Below, piece after piece: positions 7,347-16,560 of a DNA stretch of 64,000 nucleotides. This stretch comes from PALSA-894 sp963734185 (lineage in GTDB: Bacteria; Pseudomonadota; Alphaproteobacteria; Rhizobiales; Xanthobacteraceae), in contig CAVTGA010000001.1 in the NCBI GenBank assembly GCA_963734185.1, forward strand, positions 1,116,001-1,180,000. The letters are read 5' to 3'. The notes beneath the pieces are model-generated. The model saw only the letters and a program-made list of their open reading frames with translations, was not told where the DNA came from and ran no database searches. The position numbers were made by a program, and so were the translations under genes. How positions within the stretch are numbered: the stretch's first letter is position 1; every line of letters starts with the position of its first letter.

Positions 7347-9613
7347 TCGTCTGGCGCCAGGTCGGCCCCAGACGGAGTCGCATCGCGCGACGACGGGTGT
7401 GACGGCGCGGCCAAGGGAGCCGCCTGTGCGGCAGCAGGCGCGGCGCGTGCCCATCGGCGGTCGTAGCCCTGCGGGTTCGCCGCAACGATCTCGAATTCCC
7501 TGCCCTTCGCGTAGATCGCGAGGGCGCCGCTCTGCGGCCATAGCGTGCGGTCGATCGCCGTGGCGCGGCAGCCGGGCGGAGCGGTCCGTTGGCTGACGAC
7601 CAAGGCAGCGCGGCGGCAGTCCTCCTCGAACGCTTCGGCATGAAGCGCCAGCGCGACGATGCGTCCGTCGGGAAGCCGCGCGACGCACCCGACCTCGTCG
7701 CATGTCACGCCATGGCGCAGGCTTTCGTCTTTCGGCGTGCGCGCGTCCGCATCCGCCGCCAGCCACTCGCGCACCGCGAAGGCATCGCCACCGCCCGCAC
7801 GCATCACCGCAAGCTTCCCTTGCGCGTTGCGCACCGCCACCACATCGCCGCGGTCTGCGATCAGCACATCCGGCAGCGGCGCACGCATGGCCCATAGCGC
7901 CGAGGTCGCGACGAGCGCCGCCCCGCTCCAGCGCAAGGGTGAACGCAACAGGCCGAGAACAACCAGTCCCGCCGTGCAGAGCAATAGCGGTCCGGCGCCG
8001 AACGCCGCCATGCGTCCGACCGCACCCGGCAGGTTGGCCACGAACAGCGCGACCTCGATCATCCAGGCGATGCCGCCGCCCATCAGCCGCCACAGCGGCG
8101 CGTCGAAGCCGAACGGCAGCGCGAGGAGCGCCAGCAGTCCCGCCGGCATCACCCAGACCGAGACGATCGGCATGGCGAGCAGGTTGGCGAGCACGCCGTA
8201 GGGTGCGAGGCGATGAAAGTGATAGGCGGCGTACGGCATCGTTGCCAGGCCGGCTACCAGCGATGCCAGCAGCAGCGCGGCGACCTCGCGGCCGCCCCAC
8301 AGCGCGACGCGTGCGCCGAGTGAGGTATCGGCGTCGGCGGTCGCCCACGGCAGGCCGCGCTCATAGGCGGCGACCAGGGCCAGCGTCGCGGCAAACGACA
8401 TCTGGAAGCTCGGATGCACGACTGCCTCCGGCACAACCAGCATCACGCCGAGGGCGGCGAGCGCGAGATTGCGCAAAGTCAGTGCGAAGCGGTCGACCAT
8501 CACCGCGAGGAGCACGATCGCCGTCATGATGAAGGCGCGTTGGGTCGCGACCTCGGCGCCGGAAAGCAAAAGGTAGAACGCCGCGGCGGCAAGGGCGGCC
8601 AACGCCGCCCATTTCTTGATCGCATAGCGCAGCGCGAGCGCCGGAATGAGCGCCAGCACGGCACGCACGACGAAGAACACGACGCCGGCGACGACCGCCA
8701 TGTGGTAGCCCGAGATCGACAGCACGTGCGCGAGGCTCGAGATGTACATGGCGTCGTTGACGGCGCTGGAGATGGCGTCGCGCTTGCCGGTGATCAGCGC
8801 CGAGGCGATGGCGCCGGCATCGCCCGCAACCGCGGCACGAATGCGCGCGTCGATCGCGTCGCGCACGCCGGCGACGAATGTCGCATAGCGTAGCCACAGG
8901 CCCGGCGGTTCGGCCGGCTCGGTCGTCTTGATCGCGCCGGTGGCGAAGCCGGTCGCGCCGATGCGCTGAAAGTAGAGATCGCGGGAGAAATCGTACCCGC
9001 CAGGTCGAAGCGGCCGCAGCGGGGGATTGAGGCGCGCCTTCAATTCGACAAACGCGCCGACCGGAGGGGCCGTGCCCTTGCGCACCGAGAGACGCACGCG
9101 ATCGGGCGCCTCATCGAGACGCCTGCCTTCCATCTTATGAACTCGGACCACAATGCGATCGGTGCGCTCGCGTTCCTCGCGCGCTTCCACGTAGCCGGCG
9201 ATAGCGACGTTCCAGGCCGGATGGCGCAGGATCGGATGAGCAATGCGCGCGCTCTTGAGCGTGACGGCGGCAAAGCCAGCCGCGACCGTGGCGATGGCCA
9301 GCAACGCCGGGAAAGCGACCGGGCGCGACCGCGCCAGGAACGTTGCGCCGGCGGTGCCTGCCGCCAGTGCGAGCGCTGCAACGAGCGAGGGCTCGCGCTC
9401 GGCGGTAAAGTAAATGACGATGCCGAACCCGAACGCGATCGGCAGCCAGGGCAGCAGGCGGCCGGCTGCGACGTCGGTCAAGAACCAGCGCCGGAGGGTG
9501 TCGCGCGCACCCGGCAACACGTCGGGCAAGCCCGACGGCCATGCGATGCCGCGGGGGCGCGCGACATCCCACGTGCGTGAACGCCCCGCTCCGCTGCCTC
9601 CCTGCGCCATCAC
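7343..9613 (-). CDS. ComEC/Rec2 family membrane protein, degenerate C-terminal domain
   Basis: 756 residues with many membrane helices. An N-terminal OB-like region (GFVE/RVRLSVRKGTAPPVG, about 135-185) precedes the competence channel domain with HVLSISGYHMAVVAGVVFFVVRA. ComEC moves single-stranded DNA across the inner membrane in competent bacteria; in alphaproteobacteria the role is usually untested. The C-terminal part (IADRGDVVAVRN onward) aligns in position with the metallo-beta-lactamase-like domain, but I see no HxHxDH motif, so nuclease activity from it is unlikely. Convergent with lexA. No other competence gene is in the window. Confidence 0.9.
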   Translation of the reverse strand: MMAQGGSGAGRSRTWDVARPRGIAWPSGLPDVLPGARDTLRRWFLTDVAAGRLLPWLPIAFGFGIVIYFTAEREPSLVAALALAAGTAGATFLARSRPVAFPALLAIATVAAGFAAVTLKSARIAHPILRHPAWNVAIAGYVEAREERERTDRIVVRVHKMEGRRLDEAPDRVRLSVRKGTAPPVGAFVELKARLNPPLRPLRPGGYDFSRDLYFQRIGATGFATGAIKTTEPAEPPGLWLRYATFVAGVRDAIDARIRAAVAGDAGAIASALITGKRDAISSAVNDAMYISSLAHVLSISGYHMAVVAGVVFFVVRAVLALIPALALRYAIKKWAALAALAAAAFYLLLSGAEVATQRAFIMTAIVLLAVMVDRFALTLRNLALAALGVMLVVPEAVVHPSFQMSFAATLALVAAYERGLPWATADADTSLGARVALWGGREVAALLLASLVAGLATMPYAAYHFHRLAPYGVLANLLAMPIVSVWVMPAGLLALLALPFGFDAPLWRLMGGGIAWMIEVALFVANLPGAVGRMAAFGAGPLLLCTAGLVVLGLLRSPLRWSGAALVATSALWAMRAPLPDVLIADRGDVVAVRNAQGKLAVMRAGGGDAFAVREWLAADADARTPKDESLRHGVTCDEVGCVARLPDGRIVALALHAEAFEEDCRRAALVVSQRTAPPGCRATAIDRTLWPQSGALAIYAKGREFEIVAANPQGYDRRWARAAPAAAQAAPLAAPSHPSSRDATPSGADLAPDD

Positions 9614-9749
9614 GCCCGCCCGGATACAACTCCGACCGGGCGATACTACCAGGAGTTATGGTCGCGGCGCTGCGGGCACGGATCGAGAACCCTCAGGGAA
9701 TTTGTATCGCCGGGTAGGGCCGCAGCGCAGGGCGACCTCGACGCAACAT

Positions 9750-11429
9750 TCAGCCCGAGGCCGACACCTTGGCCCAGGTGTCGCGCAGGCCGACCGTGCG
9801 GTTGAATACCGGCTTTCCCGGTGCTGAGTCTCGGTCGGGGGTGAAATAGCCGAGCCGTTCGAACTGTACCGGCTCGGCCGTATTGGCGCCTGCCAGGGCC
9901 GGTTCGACGCGAGCGTTCTCCAATACTTCCAGTGAATTGGGATTGAGATCGGCCGCGAAGTCGGCGGCGTTCGGCGCCGGGCTGGCGAACAACGGATTGT
10001 AGAGCCGCACCTGCGCCGGCATCGCGTGGGCGGCCGAGACCCAATGGATCGTCGCCTTGACCTTGCGACCGTCCGGCGCGTTGCCGCCGCGTGTTGCCGG
10101 ATCGTAGCTGCAGCGCAGCTCCACCACCTCGCCGGCCGCGTTCTTCACGACCTCGCGGCAGGTGATGAAATAGGCGTAGCGCAGCCGCACCTCCGTGCCG
10201 GACGACAGGCGAAAGAACTTCTTCGGCGGATACTCCATGAAGTCGTCTTGCTCGATATAGAGCTCGCGGGAAAAGCGGATGCGGCGCGTCCCGGCGGACG
10301 GATCGTCGGGATGATTGACCGCGTCGAGCTCCTCGCCCTCGCCTTGATAGTTCTCGATCACGACCTTGAGCGGACGCAGCACCGCCATGCGTCGCCGCGC
10401 GGCCTTGTTGAGGTGCTCGCGGATCGAGAACTCCAGCATGGCGACGTCGACCACGCTGTTGGCCTTGGCGACCCCGATGCGCTTGACGAAGTCGCGGATC
10501 GCTTCCGGCGGCACGCCGCGCCGGCGCAGGCCCGCGAGCGTCGGCATGCGCGGATCGTCCCAGCCGCTCACATGTCCGCCGCGCACCAGCTCGGTCAGCA
10601 CGCGCTTGGACAGCACCGTGTAGGTGAGGTTGAGGCGCGCGAACTCGTACTGCCGCGGGCGCGACGGCACGGGCAGGTTCTCGATGAACCAGTCGTAGAG
10701 CGGCCGGTGATCCTCGAACTCGAGCGTGCAGAGCGAGTGGGTGATGCCCTCGATCGCGTCGGACTGGCCGTGCGCGTAGTCGTAGCTCGGATAGATCGTC
10801 CAGGCCGTTCCGGTGCGCGGGTGGTTCGCATGCAGGATGCGGTAGAGCACGGGATCGCGCAGGTTGATGTTGCCCGAGGCCATGTCGATCTTGGCGCGCA
10901 GCACGCGCGCGCCGTTGGGAAATTCGCCGGCGCGCATGCGGCGGAACAGATCGAGGTTCTCATCCACGTTCCGCTCACGGAACGGACTATTGCGCCCGGG
11001 CTCCGTCAGAGTGCCGCGACTGAGGCGCATCTCCTCCTGCGACTGATCGTCGACATAGGCCTTGCCGGCGCCGACCAGGTGTTCGGCCCACTGGTACAGC
11101 CGCTCGAAATAGTCCGAGGCGTGATAGAGATGCGCCCCCCAGTCGAAGCCGAGCCAGCGCACGTCGTGCTCGATCGCGTCGATGTATTCCTGCTCCTCCT
11201 TGGTCGGGTTGGTATCGTCGAAGCGCAGGTGGCAGCGCCCGCCGAACTCGTCCGCCACCCCGAAATTGAGGCAGATCGACTTGGCATGGCCGATATGCAG
11301 ATAGCCGTTCGGCTCAGGCGGAAAGCGCGTGACGACTGATTTGTGGCGTCCCGATGCGAGATCGTCCGCGACGATGTCGCGGATGAAGTCGCGTCCAGTT
11401 TCCGGTTCGGCTTGTTCGGCAACCGACAT
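9750..11429 (-). CDS. glnS: Glutaminyl-tRNA synthetase
   Basis: Charges tRNA-Gln directly. The protein is 559 residues (E. coli GlnRS 554). Class I signatures are RFPPEPNGYLHIGHAKSICL (HIGH motif, residues 35-54) and VLSKR (KMSKS equivalent, near 265); the C-terminal anticodon-binding barrel ends with YFTPDRDSAPGKPVFNRTVGLRDTWAK. ATG at 11429 (MSVAEQAEPE) is chosen by family alignment; the open frame continues upstream for another 570 codons but that part is antisense to gltX. Divergent from gltX with about 108 bases between. Confidence 0.95.
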   Translation of the reverse strand: MSVAEQAEPETGRDFIRDIVADDLASGRHKSVVTRFPPEPNGYLHIGHAKSICLNFGVADEFGGRCHLRFDDTNPTKEEQEYIDAIEHDVRWLGFDWGAHLYHASDYFERLYQWAEHLVGAGKAYVDDQSQEEMRLSRGTLTEPGRNSPFRERNVDENLDLFRRMRAGEFPNGARVLRAKIDMASGNINLRDPVLYRILHANHPRTGTAWTIYPSYDYAHGQSDAIEGITHSLCTLEFEDHRPLYDWFIENLPVPSRPRQYEFARLNLTYTVLSKRVLTELVRGGHVSGWDDPRMPTLAGLRRRGVPPEAIRDFVKRIGVAKANSVVDVAMLEFSIREHLNKAARRRMAVLRPLKVVIENYQGEGEELDAVNHPDDPSAGTRRIRFSRELYIEQDDFMEYPPKKFFRLSSGTEVRLRYAYFITCREVVKNAAGEVVELRCSYDPATRGGNAPDGRKVKATIHWVSAAHAMPAQVRLYNPLFASPAPNAADFAADLNPNSLEVLENARVEPALAGANTAEPVQFERLGYFTPDRDSAPGKPVFNRTVGLRDTWAKVSASG

Positions 11430-11537
11430 TACGAATCCTGTTTTCTGGCCGCAGCCCGCAACGGGCGGGATATATGCGCATTGGTATCTACTGCACAACG
11501 TGTTGCATTGCTCGCGGCTGTGGTACAGGGGCCCCTT

Positions 11538-12989
11538 ATGTCCGACATCGTCACCCGCTTTGCGCCCTCGCCCACCGGTTTCCTGCATATCGGCGGCGGG
11601 CGCACCGCGCTGTTCAACTGGCTTTACGCGCGCGGGCGCGGCGGAAAGATGCTGCTGCGCATCGAGGATACCGATCGCGAGCGCTCGACCGAGGAAGCGA
11701 TCGGCGCCATCCTCGACGGGCTCTCCTGGCTCGGCATCGCATGGGACGGCGAGCCGGTCTATCAATTCGCGCGCTCCGCGCGCCACCGCGCGGTGGTCGA
11801 AGAGCTGCTCGCGGCCGGGCGCGCCTATCGCTGCTATGCGAGCCCGGATGAGCTGAAAGAGATGCGCGAGCAGGCGCGCCGCGAGGGGCGCTCGAAGCTC
11901 TATGACGGGCGCTGGCGCGACCGCGATCCTTCCGAGGCGCCGCCCGGCGTCGCGCCGGTCATCCGCCTCAAGGCGCCGCTCACCGGCGAGACTGCGATCG
12001 AGGACCAGGTGCAAGGCCGCGTCGTCTGGCAGAACGAGAATCTCGACGATCTCGTGCTGCTGCGCTCGGACGGCACGCCGACCTACATGCTCGCCGTGGT
12101 GGTCGACGACCACGACATGGGGGTCACGCACGTCATCCGCGGCGACGACCACCTGACCAACGGCGCGCGCCAAACGCAGATCTATCAGGCGCTCGGCTGG
12201 CCGGCGCCGATCATGGCGCATATCCCGCTGATTCATGGCCCGGACGGCGCCAAGCTGTCCAAGCGGCACGGCGCGCTCGGCGTCGAGGCCTACCGCGCCA
12301 TGGGCTACCTGCCGGTTGCGCTGCGCAACTATCTGGTCCGCCTCGGCTGGGCGCACGGCGACCAGGAGATCTTCTCTACCGACGAGATGGTCGCGGCGTT
12401 CGACTTGTCCGCCATCGGCCGCTCGCCCGCACGCTTCGACTTCGCCAAGCTCGAGAGCATCAACGGTCACTACATGCGCCAATGCGCGGACGAGGAGCTG
12501 TTGGCGGACCTGGAACGCGCGCTGCCGCACCTCGCCAATGGCGCCGAACTTGCCGCCAAGCTCACGCCGGCGCTGCGCGCCAAGCTGCTCGCCGCCATGC
12601 CGGGACTGAAGGAGCGCGCCAAGACCCTGGTCGAGCTGGTCGATAGCGCGCGTTATCTCTACGCCGACCGTCCGCTCCCGGTCGACGCCAAGGCCGCCGC
12701 CTTGCTCACCGCGGAAGCGCGTGCGCTGATCGGCGGCCTGTCGCGCGACCTGGCGCGGCTCGATCCGTGGACCGCGGAGGCGACCGAGGCGACGGTACGG
12801 GTGTTCGCGGAGCGCACCGGCGTCAAGCTCGGCGCAGTGGCGCAGCCTTTGCGCGTCGCCCTCACCGGACGCACCACCTCCCCCGGCATCTTCGAAGTGC
12901 TCGCCGTGCTCGGCAAGGCGGAGAGCTTGGCGCGGCTGGCCGATCAGGTGGTGGAGCCGGCGGAGGGAAAGCGCGGCGGCATGCGTTGA
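11538..12989 (+). CDS. gltX: Glutamyl-tRNA synthetase
   Basis: Charges tRNA-Glu. The 483 residues show RFAPSPTGFLHIGGGRTALFNW (HIGH-type motif at the N-terminus), KLSKRHGALGVEAYR (KMSKS-type loop, about 240) and a helical anticodon-binding domain. ATG at 11538 gives MSDIVTRFAPS, as usual for the family. Because a GlnRS gene is adjacent, this enzyme is probably the discriminating type that charges tRNA-Glu only, although its sequence alone does not prove that. Confidence 0.95.
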   Translation: MSDIVTRFAPSPTGFLHIGGGRTALFNWLYARGRGGKMLLRIEDTDRERSTEEAIGAILDGLSWLGIAWDGEPVYQFARSARHRAVVEELLAAGRAYRCYASPDELKEMREQARREGRSKLYDGRWRDRDPSEAPPGVAPVIRLKAPLTGETAIEDQVQGRVVWQNENLDDLVLLRSDGTPTYMLAVVVDDHDMGVTHVIRGDDHLTNGARQTQIYQALGWPAPIMAHIPLIHGPDGAKLSKRHGALGVEAYRAMGYLPVALRNYLVRLGWAHGDQEIFSTDEMVAAFDLSAIGRSPARFDFAKLESINGHYMRQCADEELLADLERALPHLANGAELAAKLTPALRAKLLAAMPGLKERAKTLVELVDSARYLYADRPLPVDAKAAALLTAEARALIGGLSRDLARLDPWTAEATEATVRVFAERTGVKLGAVAQPLRVALTGRTTSPGIFEVLAVLGKAESLARLADQVVEPAEGKRGGMR

Positions 12990-13162
12990 TTCCCGCGGCC
13001 CCGGGGGCTCCGATCCACCTTGTCGGGCCCGGAGCGGTCCATCTTGCAGTGCACTCTTGAATGCGATACCCCACTCGCACCGGACCCGACGCGCCGCTCG
13101 CCGGGCTCCCGCCTTCATGCCCCTTAAGGGTTTGCGTGGTCCGGACACATGAGGGTTCGACC

Positions 13163-14473
13163 ATGGACGCGAAGACCGGCGCCAACACCCAGAGTGCCCA
13201 GCTCAGCATCGGGGACACGACCCACACGTTCCCGATCCACGAGGGTACGATCGGTCCGGCCGTCGTCGACATCGCCAAGCTCTACGGCGCCTCGGGCATG
13301 TTCACCTACGATCCCGGCTTCACCTCGACCGCGAGTTGCGAGTCCAAGATCACCTACATCGACGGCGACGAGGGCATCCTGCTCTATCGCGGCTTCCCGA
13401 TCGAGCAGCTCGCCGAGCACGGCGATTTCCTGGAGACCTGTTACCTGCTGCTCTACGGTGAACTGCCGACCAAGGCGCAGAAGGCCGATTTCGACTATCG
13501 GGTGACCCGTCACACGATGGTCCACGAACAGATGATGCGGTTCTTCCAGGGTTTCCGGCGCGACGCCCACCCGATGGCCGTGATGGTCGGCTGCGTCGGC
13601 GCGCTCTCGGCGTTCTATCACGACTCGACCGACATCTCCGACCCGCACCAGCGCATGGTCGCGTCGATCCGCATGATCGCGAAGATGCCGACGCTCGCCG
13701 CCATGGCCTACAAGTATTCGATCGGCCAGCCGTTCATGTATCCGCAGAACGGCCTCGACTTCGCCACCAATTTCCTGCGCATGTGTTTCGCGGTGCCGTG
13801 CGAGGACTTCAAGCCGAACCAGGTGCTGGCGCGCGCCATGGACCGCATCTTCATCCTGCACGCGGACCACGAGCAGAACGCCTCGACCTCGACGGTCCGG
13901 CTCGCGGGCTCCTCGGGCGCCAACCCGTTCGCCTGCATCGCGGCCGGCATCGCCTGCCTGTGGGGCCCGGCGCATGGCGGCGCCAACGAGGCGGCGCTCA
14001 AGATGCTGGCCGAGATCGGCTCGGTCGACCGCATCGGCGAATACATCAAGCGCTCGAAGGACAAGAACGACAGCTTCCGCCTGATGGGCTTCGGCCACCG
14101 CGTCTACAAGCACTACGATCCGCGCGCCAAGATCATGCAGAAGACCTGCCACGAGGTCCTGAACGAGCTCGGCCACAAGGACGATCCTTTGCTCGAGGTC
14201 GCGATGGAGCTCGAGCGCATCGCGCTCTCGGACGAGTATTTCATCGAGAAGAAGCTTTATCCCAACGTCGACTTCTATTCCGGCATCACGCTCAAGGCGA
14301 TGGGCTTCCCGACCACGATGTTCACCGTGCTGTTCGCGCTCGCGCGCACGGTCGGCTGGATCGCGCAGTGGAAAGAGATGATCGAGGACCCGAGCCAGAA
14401 GATCGGCCGGCCGCGCCAGCTCTACACCGGCGCAACAAGGCGCGAATACGTGCCGATTTCAAGGCGGAAATAG
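13163..14473 (+). CDS. gltA: Citrate synthase (type II)
   Basis: Condenses oxaloacetate and acetyl-CoA to start the TCA cycle. The 436 residues match hexameric bacterial GltA. The catalytic triad is visible: His in GPAHGGANEAALKML, His in MGFGHRVYKHYDPRA, and Asp in YPNVDFYSGI. ATG at 13163 (MDAKTGANTQ) fits the family; an in-frame extension to 13061 has no similarity. The 173-base gap from gltX probably carries its promoter. Confidence 0.97.
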   Translation: MDAKTGANTQSAQLSIGDTTHTFPIHEGTIGPAVVDIAKLYGASGMFTYDPGFTSTASCESKITYIDGDEGILLYRGFPIEQLAEHGDFLETCYLLLYGELPTKAQKADFDYRVTRHTMVHEQMMRFFQGFRRDAHPMAVMVGCVGALSAFYHDSTDISDPHQRMVASIRMIAKMPTLAAMAYKYSIGQPFMYPQNGLDFATNFLRMCFAVPCEDFKPNQVLARAMDRIFILHADHEQNASTSTVRLAGSSGANPFACIAAGIACLWGPAHGGANEAALKMLAEIGSVDRIGEYIKRSKDKNDSFRLMGFGHRVYKHYDPRAKIMQKTCHEVLNELGHKDDPLLEVAMELERIALSDEYFIEKKLYPNVDFYSGITLKAMGFPTTMFTVLFALARTVGWIAQWKEMIEDPSQKIGRPRQLYTGATRREYVPISRRK

Positions 14474-14502
14474 CGAGCCTTCGCGTCGCAGGACTGGGAT
14501 TC

Positions 14503-14539
14503 GGCGACCCGAACGCTCCGGCGTTCGAGTTCGGTCGCC
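14503..14539. terminator. Stem-loop between convergent gltA and methyltransferase genes
   Basis: A 7-base stem (cgaacgc/gcgttcg, 14510-14516 and 14521-14527) closes a tccg tetraloop, with an outer 6-base stem (ggcgac/gtcgcc, 14503-14508 and 14534-14539). It sits between two convergent stops, so it may end both transcripts, but no T-run follows on either side. Confidence 0.4.
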
Positions 14540-14557
14540 GCCAGGCGGACAATTGCT

Positions 14558-15409
14558 TCACACGACCGCGGCAATGAGCTGCTCCCACCGGGGTGCACGG
14601 AGCCCATCCTTGCGTCCTGCGAAGTAGCGCTGCTGGGCAAGCTCGGGCGTCAGATGAAAGATTGCGGTGAACCCGAGATCGTTCAGGCGGCGCAGGAGCA
14701 CATGCGGTTGCAGCCGGGATTTCCATGGCTCGCCCAACGTCGCGGTGCGCGCCACCGAACGAACGGCGACGTCCAAGTCATCGCCGTCCAGATGCTCGTC
14801 CGGAATGACGAAGGAGAACACAATCTCGCTTCCGGACTTCAACGAGGCGACGAAAGACAACAGCGCGTCGATGGCGTCATCGCTCAGGTATTGCGTGACA
14901 CCAAGCACTGAGCAGAAGCTCGGTGTCTCGTGGTCGAAACCACAGGCCGCCAGCGAATCGCCGATACGACAATCTTCCAGGTCGAGGGGCACGTGGGTCA
15001 GGTTCGGCGGCCTTTCGAGCCCGCAAGCGCGCAACCGTCGATGGGTCCAGATGAGGCTCGCCGGATGATCGGCGGCGTAAATCGCCATGCCCCGGTTAGA
15101 CGCGGGCTGACGCCAGGGGAATGTATCAAGACCCGCGCCCACCATCACGTATTGACCGATTCCCCGCCTTGTCGCTTCCGCCAGTCGATCCTCGGCAAAA
15201 CGGCTGCGCATCGCGAACAATGAACGCAACAACACCAGAACCGGCTCGCCAAGGCTTCGCAACTCGGCGACCGCCGCGGGATCGGCAAGTTCGGGCACCA
15301 GACCGAGGATGATCGGATCCTCGAAGATCAGCGGCGTGTCGAGGAACTGATGTTCGGCCCGTCTGATCGCGACGCCGAGCAATGTACGGCTTGGCTGTCC
15401 GGACATCAT
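14558..15409 (-). CDS. Class I SAM-dependent methyltransferase (leucine carboxyl methyltransferase-like family)
   Basis: 283 residues. The SAM-binding segment VMVGAGLDTFPWR (about residue 88), the acidic loop YAADHPASLIWTHRRL and FCSVLGVTQYLSDDAIDALLSFVASL follow the pattern of the bacterial TIGR00027/LCM-like group, whose substrates are mostly unknown. The start at 15409 (or the next ATG, 15406) has an AAGGAG Shine-Dalgarno 8 bases upstream. It follows the TctC-type gene by 35 bases and may share its transcript. Confidence 0.75.
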   Translation of the reverse strand: MMSGQPSRTLLGVAIRRAEHQFLDTPLIFEDPIILGLVPELADPAAVAELRSLGEPVLVLLRSLFAMRSRFAEDRLAEATRRGIGQYVMVGAGLDTFPWRQPASNRGMAIYAADHPASLIWTHRRLRACGLERPPNLTHVPLDLEDCRIGDSLAACGFDHETPSFCSVLGVTQYLSDDAIDALLSFVASLKSGSEIVFSFVIPDEHLDGDDLDVAVRSVARTATLGEPWKSRLQPHVLLRRLNDLGFTAIFHLTPELAQQRYFAGRKDGLRAPRWEQLIAAVV

Positions 15410-15444
15410 GGCGCGTACTCCTTGGCTGAAAGTTCTCTGCGCCT

Positions 15445-16428
15445 TCACTGCGAGGCGAGGTCGAGTTGCCTCACCACCGGACGCCACAACTCCTGCTCGC
15501 TGCGGATGAACGCAGCGGTTTCCGCGGGCGACATCGGTCGAGGATAGGTGCCGAGCACAGCGAGCTTTCGCTTGACTTCTGGCTCGCCGAGGACAATGCG
15601 CAGGTCGCGATTGACTTTTTGCACGATGGCATCCGGCGTTCGGGCGGTCGCCATCAAGGCAAACCAGCCTCGCGCTTCGAAAGCACCGATACCTGGAGTT
15701 GCTTCCTCGACAGTCGGCAGGTCCGGGAAATCCGGCAGCCGGCTCGATGAAGCAACCGCGAGCGCCTTGAGGGAGCCACCCTGGATCGGCCCCGACAGGG
15801 CAGCCATGCTCTCGATAAACACATGAATCGTTCCGCCGATGGCGTCCTGCAGCGCCCTCGTGTTGACTGGGTACGGAATGTAGGTGAGGTCGATGCCGGC
15901 GCGCCTGCGCAGCATCTCGCCAGTCAGATGCGGCAGTGTCCCGCGGCCGGCTCCGAACAGTATGTCTCCTGGGCGACTTTTGGCCCGGGCAATCAGTTCC
16001 GCCAGCGTGTTGATGCCGAGCGCCGGATTCACCGCAATCGCCATCGGCTGCTCGCCGAGCATCCCGATCGGGACGAGGTCGCGTGCGAGATCGAGCGGCA
16101 TTTTGGCCTGCGTCTCCGGCAGCACCACGAAGGTCGATGCGAGTGGCATATAGAGCGTATGTCCGTCCGATGGCGCCACAGCAGCGGCCTGAGCGGCGAC
16201 GATGCCACCGGCACCAGGCCGATTAACGACCAGCACCTGTTGTCCCCAGGCCTGGGTAAGTCGCTCCGCGACGATCCGTACGATGACATCCGGCCCGGAA
16301 CCTGCTGCGATCGGCGTCAGGAGCATGACTGGTCGCGTCGGATAACTCTCAGCAGTGGCAGGTGATGCGGCAATCGCTGCGGCAAGCGACAGCACGACGG
16401 CTTTGAGCCGTGGCAAGTGCGTTTTCAT
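15445..16428 (-). CDS. Tripartite tricarboxylate transporter family receptor (TctC/Bug type)
   Basis: A 327-residue periplasmic binding protein. It starts with a signal peptide (MKTHLPRLKAVVLSLAAAIA, cut after ATAE or nearby) and shows the Bug-family segments YPTRPVMLLTPIAAGSGPDVIVR, NRPGAGGIVAAQAA and LFGAGRGTLPHLTGEMLR. Such proteins bind carboxylates or related small molecules. No tctA/tctB membrane genes are nearby, which is usual for orphan Bug receptors. A GGGAGAG site precedes ATG 16428. Divergent LysR gene next door is its likely regulator. Confidence 0.88.
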   Translation of the reverse strand: MKTHLPRLKAVVLSLAAAIAASPATAESYPTRPVMLLTPIAAGSGPDVIVRIVAERLTQAWGQQVLVVNRPGAGGIVAAQAAAVAPSDGHTLYMPLASTFVVLPETQAKMPLDLARDLVPIGMLGEQPMAIAVNPALGINTLAELIARAKSRPGDILFGAGRGTLPHLTGEMLRRRAGIDLTYIPYPVNTRALQDAIGGTIHVFIESMAALSGPIQGGSLKALAVASSSRLPDFPDLPTVEEATPGIGAFEARGWFALMATARTPDAIVQKVNRDLRIVLGEPEVKRKLAVLGTYPRPMSPAETAAFIRSEQELWRPVVRQLDLASQ

Positions 16429-16560
16429 TGTGCTCTCCCGATATGGGGACAATTTTCAGCAGTTCACGCACCCGGGTGACGCTTGAAAGGATAGCTCCGG
16501 TGGCTATAAAGAGAAGCTCGAAATTCGCATGTGCCTATAACCGTTTGTTATTGGAAAAAG

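Noticed and set aside
11430..13148. Long minus-strand frame continuous with glnS
   Set aside because: It is antisense to gltX, has no family similarity and arises from GC-rich codon bias; glnS begins at 11429.
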